Shown here piece after piece: positions 58,242 to 64,000 of a stretch of 64,000 nt of DNA. Positions within the stretch are counted from its first letter, which is position 1; each line of letters starts with the position of its first letter. The DNA lies in NCBI GenBank assembly GCA_947496355.1, contig CANMCO010000005.1, positions 62,001 through 126,000 of the forward strand, written 5' to 3'. Source of the stretch: an uncultured Aquimarina sp. (GTDB lineage: Bacteria > Bacteroidota > Bacteroidia > Flavobacteriales > Flavobacteriaceae). Made by a program: the position numbers and the translations under genes. The notes beneath the pieces are model-generated. The model made no database searches. It saw only the letters and a program-made list of their open reading frames with translations, and was not told where the DNA came from.

Positions 58242-59198
58242 TTAAATTGCTTTTTTAAGCTTCTTATCTTCTTGTTTTTTGGCATATGCCACGGCTGCAT
58301 CTCGCACCCATTCTCCTTCTTCCCAAGCATTAACTCTTGCAGACAGTCGCTCTTTATTGCATGGACCGTGGCCTTTTACTACCTGCCAAAATTCATCCCA
58401 ATCGATTTCCCCAAAATCATAATGCCCGGTTTTCTTATTCCATTTTAAATCTGGATCGGGAATAGTAAGTCCTATCAAATCTGCCTGCGGAACAGTCTGA
58501 TCTATAAATTGTTGACGGAGCTCATCATTGGTTTTACGTTTCAATTTCCATTTCATGGATTGTTCTGTATGCACAGACTCTGCATCTGTAGGCCCCAACA
58601 TCATCAATGATGGCCACCACCATCTATTAAGTGCATCTTGTGCCATTTCTTTTTGCTCAGGAGTGCCTTCAGCCAATTTCATCATAATCTCGAACCCCTG
58701 ACGTTGATGAAAGCTTTCTTCTTTACACACACGAACCATAGCCCTTGCATATGGACCGTATGAAGTGCTACAAAGAGGCACTTGATTAATGATAGCCGCA
58801 CCATCTACTAACCACCCAATAGCCCCCATATCTGCCCAAGTGACTGTTGGATAATTAAATATGCTTGAATATTTTGCCTTTCCCGTATGCAATTGTTCAT
58901 ACAACTCCTCACGAGAAATCCCTAAGGTTTCACATGCGCTGTATAAATACAACCCGTGACCGGCCTCATCCTGAACTTTTGCCAGCAATGCTACTTTACG
59001 TCGTAAAGATGGAGCACGTGTAATCCAGTTACCCTCTGGTAACATTCCTACAATTTCTGAATGAGCATGCTGAGAAATTTGTCGAATATGTGTTTTTCGA
59101 TACTTTTCTGGCATCCAATCCTTTGGTTCAATCTTTTCATCTCTGGCAATTCTCTGCTCAAAAATCTCTTCTAAATTTTTTATTTCTTTTTCACTCAT
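58242..59198 (-). CDS. paaA: PaaA, catalytic di-iron subunit of phenylacetyl-CoA epoxidase
   Basis: 318 residues of the ferritin-like fold. Di-iron ligand segments are visible: [18 protein letters not shown] with its ExxH pair and [17 protein letters not shown] with another ExxH pair. PGTxQA-like substrate segments and [20 protein letters not shown] are shared with known PaaA. With PaaB, C, D and E it adds oxygen to the ring of phenylacetyl-CoA, forming the 1,2-epoxide in the cytoplasm. The start lies 12 bp after the paaE stop. Confidence 0.95.
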   Translation of the reverse strand: MSEKEIKNLEEIFEQRIARDEKIEPKDWMPEKYRKTHIRQISQHAHSEIVGMLPEGNWITRAPSLRRKVALLAKVQDEAGHGLYLYSACETLGISREELYEQLHTGKAKYSSIFNYPTVTWADMGAIGWLVDGAAIINQVPLCSTSYGPYARAMVRVCKEESFHQRQGFEIMMKLAEGTPEQKEMAQDALNRWWWPSLMMLGPTDAESVHTEQSMKWKLKRKTNDELRQQFIDQTVPQADLIGLTIPDPDLKWNKKTGHYDFGEIDWDEFWQVVKGHGPCNKERLSARVNAWEEGEWVRDAAVAYAKKQEDKKLKKAI

Positions 59199-59210
59199 AG
59201 GGTTTGAGTT

Positions 59211-60284
59211 TTATACATCAAAATCTACAACTACTTTTTCTGTAGTTGGGACAGCTTGACAAGACAATACTAACCCTCTTGCCACCTCGTCGTCTTCTAA
59301 TGCGTAATTTATTTTCATTTCGACTGCACCATCTACAACTTTACATTTGCAGGTGCTACACACTCCTCCTTTACACGCGAAAGGTAAATCTGCCCCCGCA
59401 GCCAAGGCTCCATCTAAAATATTATCATAATCATCATCCATAGCGAAATGAAATTCTTTTCCACCATCAATGATAGTTACTTCGGTTCCATCAAATTTAT
59501 GATCTACAGCTTCTGCAGCTTTTATCTTATCTTCTTCGGTAACACCAGAAAAGAATAGTTCATAATGAATCTTATCTTTAGACAACCCAGCATCTATTAG
59601 CCCATCTCTTATCAGAAAAATCATTTCCTCTGGTCCACAAACAAAGCATTCATCTACACTAGAAACGTCTATTACTTTATCTGTAAGCTCTTTTATTTTT
59701 TCAGCTGTGAATCTTCCGTTAAGCAATGGAATATCCCGTTGCTCCTTGGTTAGAAAATAAAATATCTCTAAACGCCCAAAGTATGTATTTCTAAGTGCCT
59801 CAATCTCTTCCTTAAAGATAATTGATTTCGCCTTTCGATTCAAATAAAAGAGCTTGAAAGTGCTATTTGGCTCAGATGATAAGTGAGTTTTTATGATTGA
59901 TAGAATTGGTGTAATACCACTACCTGCAGCAAAAACAATGTAATTCTTAGATTTTGAAGGATCTACTTCTACAAAGAAACTCCCTAAAGGAGGCATTAAT
60001 TCTATAACATCTCCTGTTTTAAGTATATCATTTGCATAATTAGAAAAAACTCCTCCATTTATTCGCTTAACGGCAACTTGCCATTTATTTTCTACAGGGC
60101 TAGAACACAAGGAATATGAACGCCTTACTTCTTCACCGTTTATAACAGTTTTTAATGTAAGATGTTGACCTTGTCTATATAAAAATTTTTCTTTGTGCTC
60201 TTCTGGAATATCAAAAGTAATTGACGAACAATCCTTGGTTTCTTTTCGAATATCAGAAATCTGTATGGGATAAAAATCAGTCAT
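59211..60284 (-). CDS. paaE: PaaE, NAD(P)H reductase of phenylacetyl-CoA epoxidase
   Basis: 357 residues. FAD-binding domain (about 1-105; RSYSLCSSP), NAD-binding domain (110-230; FAAGSGITPILSI and FVCGPEEMI) and a C-terminal plant-type [2Fe-2S] domain (about 265-357) with CKGGVCSTCKC and LSCQA ligands. It passes electrons from NAD(P)H to the PaaA di-iron site. It is the first gene of the minus-strand paa operon. A perfect 22-bp palindrome overlaps its -7 element. Confidence 0.94.
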   Translation of the reverse strand: MTDFYPIQISDIRKETKDCSSITFDIPEEHKEKFLYRQGQHLTLKTVINGEEVRRSYSLCSSPVENKWQVAVKRINGGVFSNYANDILKTGDVIELMPPLGSFFVEVDPSKSKNYIVFAAGSGITPILSIIKTHLSSEPNSTFKLFYLNRKAKSIIFKEEIEALRNTYFGRLEIFYFLTKEQRDIPLLNGRFTAEKIKELTDKVIDVSSVDECFVCGPEEMIFLIRDGLIDAGLSKDKIHYELFFSGVTEEDKIKAAEAVDHKFDGTEVTIIDGGKEFHFAMDDDYDNILDGALAAGADLPFACKGGVCSTCKCKVVDGAVEMKINYALEDDEVARGLVLSCQAVPTTEKVVVDFDV

Positions 60285-60315
60285 ATGCCTTGTAAACTAT
60301 ATCGTTATAGTTAAA

Positions 60316-60338
60316 CAAAACTAACAATTGTTAGTTTT
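60316..60338 (-). promoter_or_regulatory. paaE promoter -7 element overlapped by a 22-bp perfect palindrome (TetR operator)
   Basis: The palindrome covers 60317-60338, with core ACTAACAATTGTTAGT. The minus-strand TAGTTTTG (60316-60323) is a perfect TAnnTTTG that overlaps its gene-proximal arm, an ideal repressor position. The adjacent TetR gene is the obvious regulator. Confidence 0.75.
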
Positions 60339-60383
60339 ATACACAACTAATTCTATGTTAATTTTAATAATCGAGCATTAACA

Positions 60384-60953
60384 CTAAACTACACCCTTAA
60401 GCAATACAGACATCATATCATGTTTAAGGATGTTCGCATCAATACTTTTTTGCCTTGGATACCACAGATAAAGGGTTCTAAGTGTCGAAAGTGTCGAAAA
60501 GACAATGATTTCAATATTATATGATTTTATTTCCTGTCTATCCACACCTTTCTGAACTATAATTCTAAAACTCTCTTCATAATCATGACGCATTTTCTCA
60601 AAGTATTGAAGGTTTTCCTCTTCAAGATGCATCCAGTCATTATTTAGAGATGCAAGACCATCTGCATTTCTCAAAGTAACATCAATATGCAAATCAATAA
60701 TATTTTCTAATTTCTGAACAGCAGTTTGATCTGAGTTTACAATTTTATCCATACCAGTGGTAAACTCTTCGGCAAGATCGATTATAATTGTAGATAAGAT
60801 CTCTTGTTTTGATTGAATATGATTATACAAACTTGCCGCCTTAATCCCCATAGCCTTTGCTAAGTCTCTCATGGTAACAGCACTATACCCTTTTTCTTTA
60901 AAAAGAATTGATGCTGCATTAATAATTTCTTGCTTTCGGCTTTCAACTTTCAT
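60384..60953 (-). CDS. TetR-family regulator of the paa cluster (PaaR-like)
   Basis: 189 residues from ATG 60953; a TTG at 60980 would extend it. The N-terminal HTH (about 5-55) reads KQEIINAASILFKEKGYSAVTMRDLAKAMGIKAASLYNHIQSK, typical of TetR/FadR-type acyl-CoA sensors. The C-terminal ligand domain is all helical with tryptophans (DWMHLEEE, YLWYPRQ). It ends 99 bp upstream of paaE and shares its strand. By analogy it releases its operator when phenylacetyl-CoA or a related CoA ester accumulates; the ligand is inferred. Confidence 0.85.
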   Translation of the reverse strand: MKVESRKQEIINAASILFKEKGYSAVTMRDLAKAMGIKAASLYNHIQSKQEILSTIIIDLAEEFTTGMDKIVNSDQTAVQKLENIIDLHIDVTLRNADGLASLNNDWMHLEEENLQYFEKMRHDYEESFRIIVQKGVDRQEIKSYNIEIIVFSTLSTLRTLYLWYPRQKSIDANILKHDMMSVLLKGVV

Positions 60954-61011
60954 AGACAACTTACTTGGTTTACCTATCAAAAATAAATTTTAATCTCGGA
61001 AAACATATGTT

Positions 61012-61045
61012 TTTGTCATTAAAAACCTAGATTACAATATATTTG
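61012..61045 (+). promoter_or_regulatory. promoter of the META-domain lipoprotein gene
   Basis: -33-like TTTG (61012-61015) and -7 TATATTTG (61038-61045), a perfect TAnnTTTG match. The inferred start lies about 37 bp upstream of the ATG at 61089. Confidence 0.5.
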
Positions 61046-61088
61046 TTATTTTCACAAAGCACCTTACACACAAAAACCATTAACTCTG

Positions 61089-61526
61089 ATGAAATATACA
61101 ATCCTTGTTTTATTCTTTATAACACTACCTAATACAAATAGTTGTGCTAATAAAAACACCATATCAGCTAATAAAGAGAAAAAGAACATTCAGACACCTG
61201 ATAAAACAAAATTTTACATAAATGCGCTTAATGGCAAAGATGTTTCTGAAGAAAAACTCTATATAGTTTTTGATAAAGAACGTGGATTGGTTTCTGGTTA
61301 CTCTGGTTGCAATACATTTTCGTGCAAATACAACCTGAATGAAGATTCTATTTCTTTTGGATTTCCAATGACCACAAAAATGTATTGTGAAAAGAAAGAA
61401 GCTCTAGAACAGAACTTTCTTAAAGCCCTTATTGAAACTAAAATCAAAATTAACAAGGAAGACTCTTTATTCTTAAAAACTAGTGATAATACTATCTTGT
61501 TTTCTGGTATAAAATCTGAGGACTAA
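61089..61526 (+). CDS. META-domain (HslJ-like) lipoprotein
   Basis: 145 residues. A signal segment ending in TNSC (lipobox-like, Cys19) is followed by a META domain: FDKERGLVSGYSGCNTFSCKYNLNEDSISFG and MTTKMYCEKKEALEQNF, with the conserved GCN and TK-MYC cysteines. E. coli HslJ is a heat-shock-induced outer-membrane lipoprotein of unknown activity. It is transcribed alone and convergent with the protease gene. Confidence 0.82.
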   Translation: MKYTILVLFFITLPNTNSCANKNTISANKEKKNIQTPDKTKFYINALNGKDVSEEKLYIVFDKERGLVSGYSGCNTFSCKYNLNEDSISFGFPMTTKMYCEKKEALEQNFLKALIETKIKINKEDSLFLKTSDNTILFSGIKSED

Positions 61527-61546
61527 TTTTTGTAAAAATGATTTAA

Positions 61547-63187
61547 TTAGAATCGTCCATTTAGGATTACTTTTTTTGTAAACGAAGTCCCGTCTGATGT
61601 ATTTGTAATATAAATAAAATACATCCCCGAAGATCTATTTGCAATATCTATTTCCTCTATCTCATTTAAAAGTTGCCCCGAACTTATTTGCTGACCAGAC
61701 ATATTATAGATGATGTAATCCAATATCTTTTTTGCTTCATTAGAAATAATAATTTTAGCATCTGAAGCTTTAAAAAATACTGAAACCTCCTCTTCCTTTA
61801 CAGGAGGAGTTACTGTAGAATTTTCTTGAGAAAGCATGTCCAGTGTCTCTCTTCCTGTGTTTGTAGGGTCAAGCCAATTTGAGAGCCTTGTCGCATCTGT
61901 AGCTCCAAAACTCCACGACACATCAAATCTCCCATAAAAATCTTCGGCATTATTGTCATTTAAACCATTACACGCTGCTGCACCTCCTGATAATTTACCC
62001 ACAATTCTTCCGTTTTGATCAAAAAGAGCAGAACCAGAAGATCCTTTTTCCGTCACACCAATATCCCAGTCGGCAATATTCCATATTTCTGTAGTAGGAT
62101 TTCCGTTAAAATTTACAGTTCCTTTTGAAGGAGATTGGTTATCTCTACAGACTTTCATGATATCTCCAGAAGGATGATGGATACCCACCACAAAATCTGG
62201 TGTTTGCCCCGTTCTATCCCATCCAGCCCATTCTAAATCCCAGGAATCATCAAGTCCTCCGTCTAAGGTAAGTAATTTCATATCAGATTCTGAATTAGAA
62301 GCCAAAAGCGTAGCACCGCTGGTTGTTTGATTAACCGTAGCATCAGGACTACTGTCAACCGTTGCGCAAGAAGGACTTGGGCTTATCCAATTAAATCTAA
62401 AGGCCCAGGTAGCTGTTGACCCAGAATCACAATGATTCGCCGTTAAAAAATAAGGAGCCTTATCATTGTTTGTATTATTAATTAACGTTCCTGAACAAAC
62501 AAACCCATTGAGAATAATAAAACCAACTGATTTTTTCAACTTGTCTTTTAATGAATCAAAATCTCCTCCAACAGAACAATCTACATCTTGATTGCAGTCT
62601 CCTGAATCACCTAATGCTTTTTGCTGTATTTCGGCATCTGTAATTGATCGATATCCATGTACTACTTTTGCTATATTTAGCTTTCCTTGTCCTGAAACAG
62701 CAGCCGGTTCATGATATTCTACCCATAGATTACTCCCTTGAACAAGCCATGTACCCAACATTTCGTCAGGCCTGTTAAAAATATTCGTGTATGCTCCTAA
62801 TAAATCCGTTCTATCATTATTATATAAATAAACAGATGCTCCTCTAGGAACTTTGTATGCATCAAAAACAACATTTAGCGTTTTTGCATCTTTGGATACA
62901 ATGTTAATTCTCCATATTCTATTTCCATTTGATAAGTTTTCCCATACGCCATCCTCAAATCCTAGATCAACATTAAACTCATGACCAAACCTAAAGGGTA
63001 TTTCTCTTTTTAAATCATTAACGGCATCTTCTGCTTTGATTTTACTTAAATCAAAACCTTTCATAACCACGGGAGCAACACTTTTTTTATTTTGTATTTG
63101 CCAACTTAACGGCTCTCCTTTATTAGTGATTTGAGCACCTATAGTGCCTACAAAAAACAATATCATTACTAAAACATTATATCTCAC
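61547..63187 (-). CDS. secreted trypsin-like (lysyl-endopeptidase-type) serine protease with T9SS sorting domain
   Basis: 546 residues. Signal peptide (1-18), a pro-region (about 20-190) and an S1 catalytic domain (about 205-450): His252 in FLTANHCDSG, Asp302 in NSESDMKLL and Ser384 in EKGSSGSALFD. The paired cysteines (198, 204, 231, 253) resemble those of Achromobacter protease I. The C-terminus (about 470-546) is a T9SS sorting domain ending in FTKKVILNGRF, so it is exported and surface-processed. Cleavage after Lys is typical of this subgroup but not provable from sequence. Confidence 0.9.
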   Translation of the reverse strand: MRYNVLVMILFFVGTIGAQITNKGEPLSWQIQNKKSVAPVVMKGFDLSKIKAEDAVNDLKREIPFRFGHEFNVDLGFEDGVWENLSNGNRIWRINIVSKDAKTLNVVFDAYKVPRGASVYLYNNDRTDLLGAYTNIFNRPDEMLGTWLVQGSNLWVEYHEPAAVSGQGKLNIAKVVHGYRSITDAEIQQKALGDSGDCNQDVDCSVGGDFDSLKDKLKKSVGFIILNGFVCSGTLINNTNNDKAPYFLTANHCDSGSTATWAFRFNWISPSPSCATVDSSPDATVNQTTSGATLLASNSESDMKLLTLDGGLDDSWDLEWAGWDRTGQTPDFVVGIHHPSGDIMKVCRDNQSPSKGTVNFNGNPTTEIWNIADWDIGVTEKGSSGSALFDQNGRIVGKLSGGAAACNGLNDNNAEDFYGRFDVSWSFGATDATRLSNWLDPTNTGRETLDMLSQENSTVTPPVKEEEVSVFFKASDAKIIISNEAKKILDYIIYNMSGQQISSGQLLNEIEEIDIANRSSGMYFIYITNTSDGTSFTKKVILNGRF

Positions 63188-63297
63188 TATCTATTATTTT
63201 TTTTCTAAATCTAATTTAACTTTTAAAGATACTTCAATATCAAAATAAAACTATTAATTTCCCATTTGAAATTTTTTAACCAAAATTTGACTTTCAA

Positions 63298-64000
63298 ATG
63301 TCCATAAATATAGAGTCTAATCCTTTAATTGACAAACTTCCTCCACATTTAAAGCAATTCATAAAGCCACAAAATTATGAAGAGTATACTGCAATTGACC
63401 AAGCAGTATGGCGATATGTGATGAGAAAAAACATTGCTTCACTTAGTAAAGTTGCACATGATTCTTATTTAAACGGGCTTAAAAAAACTGGTATTTCTAT
63501 TGATCAAATACCCAGTATGTATGGGATGAATAGAATCCTAAAAGAAATTGGTTGGGCTGCTGTAGCGGTTGATGGTTTTATCCCACCTAATGCTTTTATG
63601 GAGTTTCAGGCGTATAATATTCTTGTAATTGCCTCAGATATAAGACAACTGGAAAACATAGAATACACTCCTGCTCCAGATATTATTCATGAAGCTGCAG
63701 GACATGCACCTATTATCGCAAATCCTGATTATGCAGAATACTTAAGACGTTTTGGAAAAATAGGCTGCAAAGCCATTTCTTCAAAAAAAGACTATGAAAT
63801 GTATGAGGCGGTGCGCACCCTTTCAATTTTGAAGGAAGCTCACGACACCACACAAAAAGAGATAGATAATGCAGAAAAAAGAGTAGAAGAACTTCAAAAC
63901 AAAAAGGAAGAACCTTCAGAAATGGCCTTAATTCGTAACCTTCATTGGTGGACCGTAGAATATGGCTTAATTGGGTCAACAGAAAACCCGAAAATTTACG
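63298..64000 (+). CDS. phhA: aromatic amino acid (phenylalanine 4-) hydroxylase, 3' truncated
   Basis: The frame is open from ATG 63298 to the window edge (234 residues visible). Non-heme iron ligands are H131 and H136 in IIHEAAGHAP and E221 in WWTVEYGLIG, the 2-His-1-carboxylate triad of tetrahydropterin-dependent hydroxylases. A charged insertion (about 175-205, KRVEELQNKKEE) separates them, as in the longer Bacteroidota form. It converts phenylalanine to tyrosine. It is divergent from the protease, with 110 bp between. The C-terminal part lies outside the window. Confidence 0.9.
   Translation, partial: MSINIESNPLIDKLPPHLKQFIKPQNYEEYTAIDQAVWRYVMRKNIASLSKVAHDSYLNGLKKTGISIDQIPSMYGMNRILKEIGWAAVAVDGFIPPNAFMEFQAYNILVIASDIRQLENIEYTPAPDIIHEAAGHAPIIANPDYAEYLRRFGKIGCKAISSKKDYEMYEAVRTLSILKEAHDTTQKEIDNAEKRVEELQNKKEEPSEMALIRNLHWWTVEYGLIGSTENPKIY

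Overview
The window looks like chromosomal DNA of a marine-type flavobacterium (Bacteroidota, Flavobacteriaceae). An Aquimarina-like genus is possible, but that is a guess. The support is low GC, weak Shine-Dalgarno sites, promoter elements of the TAnnTTTG type, four secreted proteins ending in type IX secretion (T9SS) sorting domains, a LytS/LytTR two-component pair, and a flavobacterial-style phenylacetate cluster. I see no rRNA, tRNA, CRISPR array, insertion sequence or prophage. Genes run off both ends: the C-terminus of a BamA-like barrel protein on the left and an aromatic amino acid hydroxylase on the right.

Layout. 1-8.5 kb: a compact plus-strand operon with two different enzymes that each carry an N-terminal Rieske domain (one on an FMN glutamate-synthase-like protein, one on a TPP-dependent enzyme), plus a small outer-membrane barrel, an unknown protein, DUF2721, a Na+/H+ antiporter and a PycTM-type membrane protein. 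8.5-20.6 kb: two paralogous Crp/Fnr regulators around an alpha-carbonic anhydrase lipoprotein, an unknown membrane protein, and two giant T9SS cargo proteins (a subtilisin-like protease and a purple-acid-phosphatase-like protein) built from shared repeat modules. Four promoters here carry FNR-like boxes at a fixed 22-bp phase. 20.6-30.3 kb: PfkB kinase, secreted GH13 amylase, LytS/LytTR pair, FG-GAP T9SS protein, bile-acid-type symporter, an unknown membrane protein and a GH25 muramidase. 30.4-37 kb: an SSS transporter, GH36 alpha-galactosidase and GH2 beta-galactosidase operon. 37-43 kb: small accessory genes (AraC regulators, VOC, DinB, EthD, ureohydrolase, TPMT-like methyltransferase, DoxX), including a two-gene unit bounded by a 10-bp inverted repeat.

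43-61 kb is a long minus-strand catabolic cluster: TetR regulator, paaEABCD epoxidase, paaG, paaH, paaI, paaJ, paaZ, an enoyl-CoA hydratase and paaY, followed by a 2-oxoacid dehydrogenase E2, a branched-chain aminotransferase and a fused E1. No phenylacetate-CoA ligase (paaK) is present. One reading is that the aminotransferase and the 2-oxoacid dehydrogenase make acyl-CoA esters, possibly phenylacetyl-CoA from phenylalanine via phenylpyruvate, that feed the epoxidase pathway directly. A 22-bp perfect palindrome overlapping the paaE -7 element is the likely TetR operator, and a related site precedes the E2 gene. The right end has a META-domain lipoprotein, a T9SS trypsin-like endopeptidase and the start of a phenylalanine hydroxylase.

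The most unusual items are the double-Rieske operon, the phased FNR-like promoters, the paaK-less paa/2-oxoacid dehydrogenase cluster, and a PaaZ with an extra DinB-like C-terminal domain.
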